Shown here piece by piece: positions 21,977-32,830 of a stretch of 64,000 bases of DNA. Both the position numbers and the translations under genes were made by a program. Origin of the DNA: Carposina sasakii (taxonomy: Eukaryota; Arthropoda; Insecta; Lepidoptera; Carposinidae). Under the pieces are notes generated by a model. It was not told where the DNA came from. It saw only the letters and a program-made list of their open reading frames with translations, and made no database searches. The stretch is from assembly GCA_014607495.2 (NCBI GenBank), contig CP053170.1, positions 8,308,001 to 8,372,000 on the forward strand, given 5' to 3'. Position 1 is the first letter of the stretch, and each line of letters begins with the position of its first letter.

Positions 21977-22207
21977 TAGTATATAACTCAAAGGTACTCA
22001 ATTAACTATCTTTATAATGAGATCAACATTATAAAAAGTTATAAGATCACCTTTTACTAAGGAATTAAAACGTAATATTTTAAATTTAAATTAAATGATT
22101 TTTGAAATTAAGTATTTGTCGCGCGCACCGACGCCGACTGCGTAAGCAAGTTAAGATCCGTATCCGTATCCGCGGATATACATTTTTAACGATCCGGCAC
22201 ATCACTA

Positions 22208-22248
22208 GTACATGACTGACTACATTTTCTGTGTAGTCAGTCATGTAC
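22208..22248. repeat. 17-bp hairpin overlapping the right target duplication
   Basis: GTACATGACTGACTACA (22208-22224) and its exact complement (22232-22248) flank a 7-base loop. The right target duplication of the hAT-like element forms the outer end of the left arm. Confidence 0.9.
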
Positions 22249-22744
22249 AAAAAATGTTAGTATTTTACACTTGTTTTCTAAGTAGAGAATAAAAAGGATT
22301 TCAGATTTGGACCTACTTTGTAGCATCAACCAATCTAGATGTTAAAATTATATAGAATACATAGTTAAATTATGGTTTTTGATAATTTCCAATGTATTTT
22401 CATTCTAGTAACTTACCTGCTCTAATAATTGTATAAAATATAATTGAAAGTAAAAAAAGTATAGGTACCTAATTTAATTAGACAAAAATTTTGAGCTATC
22501 TACTATTTAAAAGATGTTTATACATGTTTGCCTTACATACATGTATAATTGAATTATACAGGCTATTAGAATTTAAAATTGTGATCACATACATAATTGA
22601 AGAATAAACTCTGTAATAGGTACTATTTTTGCAATACATATTATTCATTGAATTAAATAATAGTGTTCTATGCAGGCTTGCACACAATCTAGGAAATACA
22701 ATTTCATATGACAAATAGATTTTGTCACCTAAAATAAATAAGTC

Positions 22745-24826
22745 TTAGTACTGATTCCAAGGAACATTTTCTATTGCATGTTTTTTCAGCTTATGCTTCT
22801 TAAGATACTTCGAATCTATGAAAGTTTCATCACAAAGTGAGCAGGCATACGGGCGCTCACCTGTATGGGTGCGTAGGTGCACTACTAAATTGCCTTTCAA
22901 TGCAAAGAATTTCATACAAACAGAACAACCAAACTTTTTCTCCCTTGTATGAGTGAGCTGATGAGTTCTTAGATGGGTTCTAGTTTTGAAACTAAGCGAA
23001 CATAATTGGCATGGGAATGGTCTCTCATTTGTGTGCACTCTTTCATGCATTACAAGCATGGCCTGACTGGAGCATCCTTTGCCACATATTCCACATGCAA
23101 AACGCTTGTCCTGTCTTGCTTTGTAATGTTTGTGGGTCATTAGATGGGATTGCATCTCTTTCTTCGATGTAGATACTTCTCCACAGTCTGGACAAAGCAA
23201 TTCACTTGGGTCCAGCAAATGTGTGGCTTCAACATGCTCTTCAAGTGCCGACTCCAAAGAAAACATTTTCTTACACAATGAACAAGCATAACCTAGAACC
23301 TTTCCATTGTGACTTGTCACCTGCTGTTTGACAGTTTTCAACAACTCTTCCTTGACTTTTTGGCGACTTTCCAGCACCTTAGATTTAGTACACTCATTAG
23401 ATTTCCTATGCAAGTCCAAGCCTTGTTTATTTTGGTAATCTTCCCCACATTCAGTACAACAAAATGGATTTACGTGGGTCAACCTATGAGTTTGCATGGT
23501 GATCTTCTGATGGAACTTTTTGAAGCATACATCACATTGAAATTCTTTAACACCATTATGGATCATCATGTGACGTTTTAAGTTATTTGGATTAGCAAAT
23601 GTCTTAAAGCATACATTGCAACTGGGCTTTACTTTGTTGTGGTTATACTTGATGTGCTGGGTAAGTACACTTCTCTTGAGTAATTGATCGCAGAACATAC
23701 ATTTCACTAGCATTCCAGTGACACTGTGCAATGTCTTATGTCCCATCAATATCTCTGGCGATTCAAAGCCTTTGCCACACAAATTGCATAGATGTAACTC
23801 TCCAGGGTTATGTTGAACTTGATGTTTCTCAAATTCAGCAAGATCATCAAACTGTTGGCCACAGTCACATAAAAATGTGCAGTCTTCCTGTTGGACAACA
23901 GTGGCAAGTTGACAATCATCAGCATATTCTATGACCAGCTCAGAACCATCACACTTTAGAATCTGAAACTGTGATGACTCTTCACCTTCCCAAACAATAA
24001 CCTGCTGTTCTTGTGGTAATGGTTCACCATCCTCATCTGTGACTATTTGAGTATCAGCTAGGTACTCAATTCCATCCTCCGTTTTCAGCAGTATACTTCC
24101 ATCTGTGCCTGGGGTGCCAATAATTTTTATTAAGTTCTGATTGTTTGTAATATCTTTAAAGTTTTTGGTTATTCCTCCCCCTTTATTGGTACTTTTGCTA
24201 TTTTCTTCTAAATTATTATCACTGATAGTGTCTTGTGATAATTGTTCGTCAATATCCATAGCATTATCTTCTTCATTATCTAGTTCTTCTTCATTCTCTA
24301 ATATAGTGGCAGGAACATCATCTGGGACTCTAGTGTCAGACAAAAGAAAAGAATTCATAGAATTACTAAAATGATTTCCAGAATTTTGCTGCTCTTCAGT
24401 CTTGTCTGCATCATCTATATTCAAATTGGTCTCTTGAGTATTTTCAGTGGTTTCTTCTGCTTCTTGCTTAATATTTTTCAAAGGAATTTCTTCACTTATC
24501 TTACTTTTCTCTTTATCCTTTTCATCAATGACTAGAACATAATAATAATCATCATCCGGGTCCTGAGGTTCAGATTTTATGATAGCTTCTAACTGCTTCA
24601 TGGGATTAGATCCAAAATCATCATCATCATCTTCATTGTTGCCCGTCGTGTGGGTTTCCTTTTTAATCTCTTTGTCAATATTTCCTTCATTCTCAAGATA
24701 TTCTTGTAACTGTACTTTTAATTCATCATTCATTTTTATACTTTGAGTTCTGAATTGGAAAGAAGTATTCAGAATGTTGTAACAGTCATCGCAAAGCTTT
24801 TGTGGTAAGCCATCATTTTCTTGCAC
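22745..24826 (-). CDS. ZAD C2H2 zinc-finger protein, exon 2 (main coding exon)
   Basis: This exon holds residues 40-732 of a 732-residue protein. The splice acceptor (TTTTCAG) ends at 24827, so the first codon is a GTG valine in phase 0, not a start. CDDC at residues 51-54 supplies the second cysteine pair of the ZAD, whose first pair is in exon 1. Residues of about 90-340 are acidic and low in complexity. A zinc-finger array runs from about 359 to 722, with about 12 fingers: 11 of C2H2 type and one C2HC near residues 496-518 (ends NEC). The last four fingers are tightly spaced, with TGERPY and NERPF linkers, as in DNA-contacting arrays; finger 1 has an irregular CDC start. ZAD-ZNF proteins are arthropod nuclear, DNA-binding, usually dimeric transcription factors; the target here is unknown. 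The stop is TAA at 22745. Family assignment is very secure; one-to-one orthology is not attempted. Confidence 0.95.
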   Translation of the reverse strand: MQENDGLPQKLCDDCYNILNTSFQFRTQSIKMNDELKVQLQEYLENEGNIDKEIKKETHTTGNNEDDDDDFGSNPMKQLEAIIKSEPQDPDDDYYYVLVIDEKDKEKSKISEEIPLKNIKQEAEETTENTQETNLNIDDADKTEEQQNSGNHFSNSMNSFLLSDTRVPDDVPATILENEEELDNEEDNAMDIDEQLSQDTISDNNLEENSKSTNKGGGITKNFKDITNNQNLIKIIGTPGTDGSILLKTEDGIEYLADTQIVTDEDGEPLPQEQQVIVWEGEESSQFQILKCDGSELVIEYADDCQLATVVQQEDCTFLCDCGQQFDDLAEFEKHQVQHNPGELHLCNLCGKGFESPEILMGHKTLHSVTGMLVKCMFCDQLLKRSVLTQHIKYNHNKVKPSCNVCFKTFANPNNLKRHMMIHNGVKEFQCDVCFKKFHQKITMQTHRLTHVNPFCCTECGEDYQNKQGLDLHRKSNECTKSKVLESRQKVKEELLKTVKQQVTSHNGKVLGYACSLCKKMFSLESALEEHVEATHLLDPSELLCPDCGEVSTSKKEMQSHLMTHKHYKARQDKRFACGICGKGCSSQAMLVMHERVHTNERPFPCQLCSLSFKTRTHLRTHQLTHTREKKFGCSVCMKFFALKGNLVVHLRTHTGERPYACSLCDETFIDSKYLKKHKLKKHAIENVPWNQY

Positions 24827-25196
24827 CTGAAAATAATAATATAAAAAACTACATTACACACCCAAACTTGTAAAAGCTGTAATATTAATTAATTAATGTG
24901 TCGCATAGGGGCAATGTTAGAAAAACTATCTATTTACTCCTTTTGAGTGAGAACTGACTATTCTTTTTACCTACCTTGAATGACACTATTCTTGTCACGA
25001 TTTTATCAGATAAACATGAGGATTTAAGCTAGGGTGTCTGTTTTAAGGCGAAATAACCACATTCAGGTTCTTAAGGGAGGTATAAAGAAAGCAGTGTAGA
25101 ATAATCAAATTGATCTTTGTGTTCATTTAGGTCAAACAATAATTAGTGATTCCGACAAATTTGCAGTGGGATCTATTTAAATTGAACATTATGTAC

Positions 25197-25313
25197 CTGA
25201 ACTGTAGTAATTTCCAAAAACTTGTCTGCAATATTATCGTTTTCAGTATTTGTTATTATCACCTGGGAATTTGCTGCCAGGCAACATCTACATAAATCTT
25301 GCCACAGCTCCAT
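25197..25313 (-). CDS. ZAD C2H2 zinc-finger protein, exon 1 (start of ZAD)
   Basis: Reading down from ATG at 25313, this short exon encodes 39 residues starting MELWQDLCRCCLAA and ending EITTVQ. C8 and C11 (CRCC) are the first zinc-ligand pair of a ZAD; the second pair, CDDC, follows 40 residues later at 51-54 in exon 2, which is the normal ZAD spacing. The donor is CAG|GTACAT at 25196-25191, the intron is 370 bp (24827-25196), and both junctions are in phase 0, so the reading frame is continuous. An ORF scan limited to longer frames misses this exon and would misread exon 2 as starting at a GTG. The sequence just upstream (25320-25560 on this strand) is the likely 5' leader and promoter. Confidence 0.9.
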
Positions 25314-25620
25314 TTTAACAAGCATGCATCACTAAATTTGCAGGTAAACCTACGAAAATAACAAAAATTTAGATTAAAATCCATTGTTTGACAGCCGGTA
25401 TTTCTTTCGAGACCACAAAATTATCCAAAGACTAAATTATTATCTACGGACACACAGACCTTGCCCATAAAGTTGATAAAGTACACTTTAAAATTATAGA
25501 CAAGAGGAGTACAAAATGGCGTCTCTCGTGAAGCTCTAGTGAAGCTATTGTCGAAAACAGGAAGTAGCTACGTTAGCTAGATAGCTAACGCCGCGTCATC
25601 GACAAACTCACTCAATGAGA
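25314..25620 (-). promoter_or_regulatory. Probable 5' leader and promoter of the ZAD zinc-finger gene
   Basis: This is the stretch immediately upstream of the minus-strand start codon. On the minus strand it contains a possible leader splice acceptor (TTTTCGTAG near 25350) and, further up, a CpG-containing segment with a GCCATTTTGT motif near 25517, typical of insect housekeeping promoters. No TATA box is obvious and the transcription start cannot be fixed from sequence. Confidence 0.35.
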
Positions 25621-26329
25621 TGACGCTTATAATGATAAAGGTATTGGAAATAAGTTCAAAAAATTATTTTTTTATTCTTATAATGTAATATACTATAGAA
25701 AAATTTAATAGTATACGAATAAAATTAAATAATAATATTTATAATACTTCCACTTGATTTTGTGGTTCCGGTTAATCGGGTGCGTTCTCGGTGCGTTCAA
25801 GAAAGATGTGTCATTTTTTCAAATTGAAGTGACATTTGTCCAGGTTTACACTTCAATGATTTACACGCATGGACAAGTTTACACAGACACGAAGAAATGC
25901 TTGATGTTTAAGTTTATTTTACGCATTTTACGTAGAAGTATACAATTTGATAATAAAAATAAGGCTCTGATGATATGGCTTGATGGGATGGGATTGTAAA
26001 ACTTTTTAGGGTCTCTAAGGTCTACTAAAAAAAATGAGAACTTCTGATGATGGAGCCGACAAACATATAGTACTTATAGGGTTTACTTTATTTATTTTTT
26101 GTTTAGTTTATCCCGAAGGAAACGCAAGGGGAAGGGTTTACGTTAGTAAGCTCGAGTTTTGGCTCAAAGGGAAAGTCGGATTTCGTTTTAAAAAATTATA
26201 TTTCTGATCTATTTCTAACTGTATGTATTTTATCTGTTAAAAAGTAATAATGATGAGATTTAGCACAGATAAGAAATTGATTTGATTTTTTAAAGACCGT
26301 AAAAAAAATCCCGTCGCAGAAAGATTAAA

Positions 26330-26725
26330 CATTTGTCGGGAAAAGCTGGAAGGGAGCGGGTGTATTTTAATTTTGTAAATGGCTGTGTGCATATTATGTC
26401 CGTCGGAAGCAGGAACTTGGTAATACTATTTCCATGGTCGGAAGGTGGTGTTTTATGGTAGGTTAAATTTTATTTATTTGTGATGAGATCTTAGTGCGTG
26501 TGCATGGTTTTTTATGCATGTAAAGTAAGTAAAACTTGAGTCAGAATACGATTTCTTCATGGGCTTATGTAAGTTGTATTTCTCTTTGATTTTCACAAAT
26601 TATATATTCGTTTTTGAGGAATTTCATCAATAATTCAGAAATCATTCTACTTAAGACGATGGCTGTATGGACATTGTTTCCCTCGCCCTTTCTTCGGGAT
26701 AAACTATACAAAAAAAGATAGCTCA
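26330..26725. repeat. Dispersed repeat related to 16040-16680
   Basis: Shares GGGAAAAGCTGGAAGG, GCGTGTGCATGGTTTT, GACGATGGCTGTATGG and CTTCGGGATAAACTA with the 15200-16680 region. It shows no coding potential. Confidence 0.55.
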
Positions 26726-27510
26726 AAGTTTCTTATGTGTTTGATAGATGGCGCTAATTATATGAAATTAATTTCTTACGTTTATTTTAGTTTATTTTCT
26801 AGACATGTGTTTATCGGTTTATAATTATAATTTTATTACTTAGTATCTGTTATTACTTTCAAACATAGGTGGTTCCACACAGCAGCTATAAAACATTGTT
26901 TGTCAGGACAAGGATTTGGGAATAATGTGCAGGAGGAGTTACGGACTATCGAGATGTTCGTGCTTGCCCCACTGTGATGCCACAGTTTTACCATAGCTGT
27001 TTTACGTCTGCAGTGACGGCGAAGCATAACTATTATGCACAGACTAAGTAGAGATGACTATTATGTAATCTGTAATTCGGGAAAAAGTGATCGTAAATGG
27101 CCACTTTAAAACGAACATAAATAATTTATGCAACATACCTAATGTTTTCCCACATTTTATAACTGCTGTGTGCATTGCATCTACCTTTACACGAAACGAA
27201 ACTTGCCACTGTCTTAAAAATAAAAAATAGATGTGTATAAAGCCGCGCAGATAATGAATTGATCTGTAAATGGCGTCCGCTCGCACGCTTATGGTCACAG
27301 AGTGAAGTACGCGCTGCAAAAAAATTTGTCTGGTTTCGCTTTGACTAATCTCATTGCTGTTGATCGTCTGAAAGCCCATTTTTTCATGTTTATTACAGAT
27401 CTGCAATCGGTAATTACCTACTCGTACTTTGAGGTTATTTACTCTTTTGAAGTAAATTTCCAGCGTATTTTTTTGACAAAACGTGCTTATAATATCTTTT
27501 ATTTATTTAT

Positions 27511-28206
27511 TTATACATATAATAAAAATGTAACGGATCGCAGTCTGTACATAGAAGATATATGAGAAAAAATATTATAGGAGACCTTTATCAACGCAAT
27601 AGTACCCAAAATAATGATTTTTAAATTTTTTGCTGATGTGCGTTTGTGCACGCTAATCTCAGAAACGGCTGAATCGATTTCGATGCAGTTTTCAGGAATA
27701 TACAGGGTGATTTTTGGTCGTCAACGTTCCCGAAAACTACGGAATCTCGTCATCAACACGATCATTTTTCTTCATGGGAGCATACCTGGGAAGTGTCTGG
27801 TTCCCAAGATATAAGGGTCCAAAGTTGAGTAAATAGACTCAGTTTTTCTGCATTAATGCACATAGACGCGCGTAACAAGATTTTTCACGAGAAATAATTA
27901 ATATCTGTCTATAAAAAAAACTAACATAAACACTAGACACTATAAATTTCGACCGATCAAGTAATAAAAAAAAATCAAAAAATAATATTTTTTTCCCAGC
28001 ATTTTTTTGGCATAAAGTTACTTTATTTGATGTATAGAGTATGTACCCTTCGTTAATGGTGGCCACAAAAAAACATCCTGTATTGTGACAGGTCCCACTT
28101 AACATATAAGCTACTTTTTATACCGGGAAAATGTTTTTATCCCGGATAATTTCGACATTTTGTTTTTTCTGTAGTCCACGCGGACGGAGTTGCGGGCGTC
28201 CACTAG
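27511..28206 (+). mobile_element. Helitron-like element H1, copy 2, split by an M2 insertion
   Basis: Left part 27511-27702 and right part 28081-28206 together match the intact copies at 19546 and 63602; the 378-bp M2 element sits between them. The 3' end is CGCGGACGGAGTTGCGGGCG then TCCACTAG. Confidence 0.75.
27703..28080. mobile_element. M2 MITE inserted in Helitron H1 with TA duplication
   Basis: 378 bp from CAGGGTGATTTTTGGTCGTC to CACAAAAAAACATCCTG. TA lies on both sides (27701-27702 and 28081-28082). The intact H1 copies read CAGGAATATATTGTGACA across this site, so the empty site and the TA duplication are directly visible. No open frame for a transposase. Confidence 0.92.
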
Positions 28207-28666
28207 TGGTAAATATACCTAGTAACATATCGAGTGTTTGTTTCCGAGTCATGGATGTATTTATCTGATATTTTAATGCACATTATAATTGTTAAAGTTA
28301 TCTATCATAATATCTACATTTCAAGGCGCATTAGCGCAAGTTGTAATGCTTTGTAATATGGTTGTTGTTATAAATAAAAATAAATAAATAAATTTATAAA
28401 TAAAATACGAGTAAGTATCTAACATCCATAAATGTATCTACTGTTGCTTAGTAGACTTGCGATAAAAGACCCCGAAATCGGTGTGGGTCGAAGACACTCT
28501 GTAGGTACAACCTACGCCGTGAAAATTATTTACTTACCTCTATGTGGATCAGGGGCGGTTTACGAAAACGGGCGCCCCTAGGCCTGACGAAATTAGCGCC
28601 CCCTCTCCATAAAATAGTTGAAAAAGCATAGGCTAGAATTAATATTTTTATTCGCTTTCTCGCTTT

Positions 28667-29125
28667 TTAGCTTGCAAATTTATCAGGGATTGCATCGGTC
28701 CCTGTCATATCAACAAGCTCTGCATTCGACGATAAAAACGCGAGACTAGAGAGACGATTCTGACCCATCGTATTTCGTAAATAAGATTTCACTCTTTTCA
28801 ACGTCGAAAAGGAACGTTCCCCTGTAGCGTTACTGGAGAAAAGCGTGAGATACATTCGAAAAACGATATCCATATTGAGAAATGTAGCAACAATATTCTT
28901 CTCGCGAATGATCATCAAACATTTCCCAATGTTGATTTCATCATCCGTCAATCCGATTTCCCGGATAAAATTCCGGAAATGTATACATTCTTCACCAAAA
29001 TCGTTGTCGAGATCGGTGGAGTATATCGTCTGTAAATCTTCACATTGTGTGATGATCTCTGCATCCGTGAGTGATGGCAAACGACTGAGAAAGCCAAAGC
29101 GAGCGTTGATACCTGACTCGCCATA
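28667..29125 (-). pseudogene. hAT transposase C-terminal remnant (dimerisation domain, ZMYM1-like)
   Basis: The minus-strand frame reads SGINARFGFLSRLPSLTDAE (from about 29125) and ends with GERSFSTLKRVKSYLRNTMG followed by NRLSSLAFLSSNAELV. The ERSFS-x-LKRVKS-LR block is the hallmark of the hAT C-terminal dimerisation domain as found in ZMYM1-like proteins and their transposon relatives. About 150 codons remain of a protein normally several hundred residues longer; an in-frame stop lies just upstream. It sits 115 bp inside the left end of the 6.4-kb hAT, as expected for a minus-strand transposase 3' end. Confidence 0.85.
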
Positions 29126-29228
29126 AATAGATTATATAGTTACAATGTTTTTATATAGAACAGAAATCGAGCAGAATATCTTACAACTTCAAGTGTTTAG
29201 AACGGTCTAGTGTCTAGAGCTATATGTA

Positions 29229-29360
29229 CAGGGTATTTTTTTGTGCCAAACGTATATAAGAGGTACGTATTCTGCACATCAAATAAAGTTAGTTTATGAA
29301 AATAAAAATGCTGGGAAACGAGTTTAATTTTTGGGGTCCATTTTTTTTATTCAATCGGTA
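29229..29360. mobile_element. M2 MITE, left half
   Basis: Left end CAGGGTATTTTTTTGTGCC after TA, then CACATCAAATAAAGTTAGTT and ATGCTGGGAAACGA; right half absent. Inserted in the 6.4-kb hAT. Confidence 0.7.
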
Positions 29361-29465
29361 GCAAGCAATGTACCTAATACATATTGACGCTACGAAACGT
29401 ACGAAAATGGGGCAAGCGAAACCGCATGCCGGGGCATGTCTGCCTTATGTTGTAAACATAAACTT

Positions 29466-30078
29466 CATCATCATCATCATTTACAGCCCTGAGAAGTCCA
29501 CTGTTGGACATAGGCCTCCCCTAACAACCTCCACTCCGACCGGTCGGAAGCAGCCTGCATCCAACCGACGCCCGCGACCTAGCTTGGCCAGGTCGTCCGT
29601 CCACCTCGCGGGTGGCCTTCCAACGCTGCATTTGCCGATACGTGGTATCAACTCTAGAACTTTCCGACTCCATCGGCCATCAGTTCTTCGAGCTATGTGC
29701 CCTGCCCATTGCCACTTCAGCTTGCTGGACCGTTGAGCAATGTCAGTGATCTTTGTACGTCTGCGGATCTCCTCATTTCTGAATCGATCACGCAGAGAGA
29801 TCCCAAGCATAGCTCTCTCCATCGCTCGCTGTACGATCCTGAGCTTCTTTATGAGGCACATAGTTAGAGACCACGCACTGGTTGAATACCTTCGTCTTTA
29901 AGGACTGGGGTATCTTGGACACAAATAAGCTTAGTAGCTTCCCGAACGCTGCCCAGCCGAGTTGGATTCGCCGATTTACCTCCTTCTCAAAGTTGGACTT
30001 ACCTAGTTTGACCGTCTGTCGCAGGTAAACATACTCGTCAACAACTTCGAGCATCCCAACCAGACATAAACTTACCAA
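29466..30078 (-). pseudogene. Non-LTR retrotransposon 3' end (RTE/BovB-like endonuclease-RT C-terminus)
   Basis: Two minus-strand frames cover the last part of a reverse-transcriptase protein. The first (30078-29788) reads EVVDEYVYLRQTVKLGKSNF then NRRIQLGWAAFGKL and KTKVFNQCV; after a frameshift near 29860 the second gives RAMERAMLGISLRDR, KWQWAGHIARRTDGRWSRK and SVGRPPARWTDD. These are the standard C-terminal blocks of lepidopteran RTE-type elements. The 3' end has the usual AGGCCTATGTCCAACAGTGG signature and an (ATG)n tail at about 29466-29480. It is 5'-truncated and lies inside the 6.4-kb hAT. Confidence 0.85.
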
Positions 30079-30720
30079 CGTTAATTACCTACTTAAAATG
30101 GCTAGGTATGTACCTACACTTACCTAATGCTGCTGCACTTTTGTGTCCTGTGTTAGAAGCCACTAATCATCACAAAGACACTCGTGTGTATTCACAATTA
30201 CTAACTAAAGAACACTATCACCTACTATCACCACTATCACTCAAATCTTAGAGAAAACCGGTTCCTTTGTTACTTTCAGTGATTCTGTATTTCCGTAACC
30301 AGTACAGCAAAACAAATAATAACATAAAAACACACATACTATTACTATAAAATAAGCAAATTACAAAATTAATGTTATTGCACTTATTACTACTTATTTC
30401 GCAAAAAAAAAAGGATATGCATGCGCGCATCTCCTGTGACACACAGACCGGAACTGAATTTTAAAAATAATTATTTCTTCAAGCCACAGACTACATATGC
30501 TTCAAGACAAGGACACAGCGCACGTGGGCTAGGGGCTAGGATTGAAAAAAAATGAGAATTATGGATTGAAGTTGCAAATCACGTCAATTTTTTTTCTGTG
30601 TACTCATTTTATAAAAACAAACAACTTTTATTTGAAAAACTTTTCTTAAAAAAATATTGTTTTTTTTTGTATGGACAAAAAGTAAAAACTGTAAATATCG
30701 AAAGGGGTAAAAGTATAAGC

Positions 30721-30928
30721 AGTGGCGGTTAGTTAGGGTTAAAGTAGATCTCTTCTATGATTTCCACTAGCCGCTATAGCCAATATTTGATAAAGTCGAT
30801 ACTCCCCATACATTTAGTATGGGGAACTTCTAAATCCTGTTGAGGGCAAGGCGGTGGACTTATTAAGTAGACTCCCAGGCACGACATGTCAGCCGTCACC
30901 TTTCCTATAACTCTCACTAACCGCCATG
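30721..30928. mobile_element. Small inverted-repeat element inside the hAT
   Basis: Ends CAGTGGCGGTTAGTTAGGGT and CTCTCACTAACCGCCATG are inverted over about 20 bp with a few mismatches; it also holds the palindrome CCCCATACATTTAGTATGGG at 30804-30823. Confidence 0.5.
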
Positions 30929-32664
30929 ACAGCTAACATTACATTTTAATGGATGCTTCCCATACAATTTATTTTTCAATTATTTATTTGTTCAATACTT
31001 TTGTGCTTGATAGTATGAATTTTATGTAGGTAGGTGTAGGTAACTTGTCGATTTTATTGAAGTTTGAAGAAGTTTCTGATTATTGTGAAGGATGTTAATT
31101 GTGCTATTAATTTAGTTAATTAAAAAACAAAGTATGTACAAACTAAATAAAGTACCATTAAATACATACTAGAGTACGATTCACCATAGTTTTATTTGTT
31201 AGATGATGGCGCTAGTTAGTATGTGTATGACCATCTGGTTCACTGAATTTTCGAAATCAGGAACTATTGAGGAACTTGCTTTTTAAACTTTACTTTTTTT
31301 TTACTTTAGGTACTTAAAAATTCCGGTTTTATCCTAGGTTTTTCGTGTTGTTTGTTATTACTAGACTAGAGTAAGTAGCAGATATTTAACGCGTAATGCG
31401 CTGTAATTATGCTTTGCTATTTTGAATAGAAATTTATGATATTTAGGTAGATAATAGGGTCGATTCCGGCATTCACACTTAAACCTAAACCTAATCTTAG
31501 TCAGGTCTCTCCCATCTCTCTCCATTCTTAACATAAATGGCTGTGTCTTAAGCATAAGTACCAGTTATTTTTGAATGGTTGAATGTGATTGAACCTAACT
31601 AAACGCACGATATCAACGAATGCATTGAACATCAGTCCCGGAGGAATATCGATATGTAAGAAAGAGCGCAAATAAATGTGCGAGCGAGCACGTGCTACGC
31701 GCGGCTTTCGGTTGTTCAAAGGCGTTGACAAAGATACCGCTCGCTGCTACAAACAAACACCGCCAGTCGGTCGACATGCGTGCACGGGTTCAAGGGCGGG
31801 CAGCTTTACACGTGCCACCGTCTGTAGCGTGATAGCTTTCGAATTTCGTTACCTAAATGCTAATACCGACGAAGAATTTATTGTTGTTACGTTAATTTTG
31901 ACAATGGTGTTTACTGTTTATAATTAATTTTCCGTTATTTATGTTATGTGTGACTTCGTCATTTTATTAAACTTGAAGAAGTTATTGATGAAGAAGTTTG
32001 GGATTGTGATTTTTGCCCTAGAAAAGGTACCTACTTACTTACTCGATTGTTTCGTAGCTTAGGAAGCTCGAAAGAACCTAAATTAAGGAAGTTTCCCGCG
32101 TATCGCGTTGGTAGTCAATAGTACCTACTACTATTATTAATAATTTACACTGTACGTTCCAAGTTAGTGTGCCTACCTACTCGTAGCTAGGTTATTCCTG
32201 TATGTTATGAGGATTAGTAAGAAATAGACACTGGAAACTGGAGAAGTCTCGATCGATAGCCGGCAAGAGCCCGACCGGGTAATCAGCTGATCGCTGCGAA
32301 CCACGTTCCTGTCATACCTAGTAGGTATTGTGCACCATCTCTCATTTGTGTGTCCTCGAACTTTTCCACTAAGGATACGATCGTAAATGTAGGTAGGTAC
32401 CTACTTAATTAATAATAAAAACTAACTTTTTTGTGTTAGTAACAAAGTAGTAGTTTTGTCTTAGCTGGATTTTTCGTGTTGGTTGTTGCTGCCAGTGTAG
32501 CCTAGTGTAGGTTTCTAGGTTAGCCTAGTGTGCTTCGCGCGAGAAGCTAGAGTAGACCTACTCGTAGCATTACCCACCGCGCGCTGTAAGTTTTGCCTTG
32601 GATTTTTGATAGGAAATGTTTGGAATTTAACTAACGTTTCTTCGGGAAAGATGTTTGTTAGTCA

Positions 32665-32830
32665 TGCCTACATGCATTTCTGCCAAAAAATGCAACTTGA
32701 TAAGTAGACTTTAGACCTCAATATCTTGGAAACCAGACACTTCCCAGGTATGCTTCCATAGAGAAAAATGTTCGTGATGATGAGGAGAATGCGTGGTATT
32801 CAAAAACGTTGACGACCAAAAAATACCCTG
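32665..32830. mobile_element. M2 MITE, right half (in hAT)
   Basis: From CTACATGCATTTCTGCC to the right end GACGACCAAAAAATACCCTG followed by TA. Possibly the other half of the copy split at 29229, but the two halves face the same way 3.3 kb apart with LINE insertions between them, so they could be one copy pushed apart. Confidence 0.7.

Larger units (their letters stand above)
20919..22207. mobile_element. Non-autonomous hAT-like element with nested insertions
   Basis: 15-bp inverted ends TAGTGATGTGCCGGA (left, from 20919) and TCCGGCACATCACTA (right, ending 22207) are flanked by an 8-bp duplication with one mismatch: GTGCATGA at 20911-20918 and GTACATGA at 22208-22215. Subterminal ATCCGTATCCG motifs recur at both ends. 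No transposase is present. The interior holds a foldback element (21018-21414), a perfect hairpin (21546-21615) and a Helitron-like element (21621-21976). The flanking host repeat (GATGGCGGCGCTAGTTACT) recurs without the insertion at 31205 and 54733. Confidence 0.8.

Noticed and set aside
23309..24374. Plus-strand frames inside the zinc-finger gene
   Set aside because: They are antisense shadows of the ZAD zinc-finger coding exon.
22745..24826. A 693-residue protein starting at position 24826 as the complete gene
   Set aside because: The first codon is GTG directly after a splice acceptor, and the upstream exon at 25197-25313 supplies the true ATG and the missing ZAD cysteines in phase.
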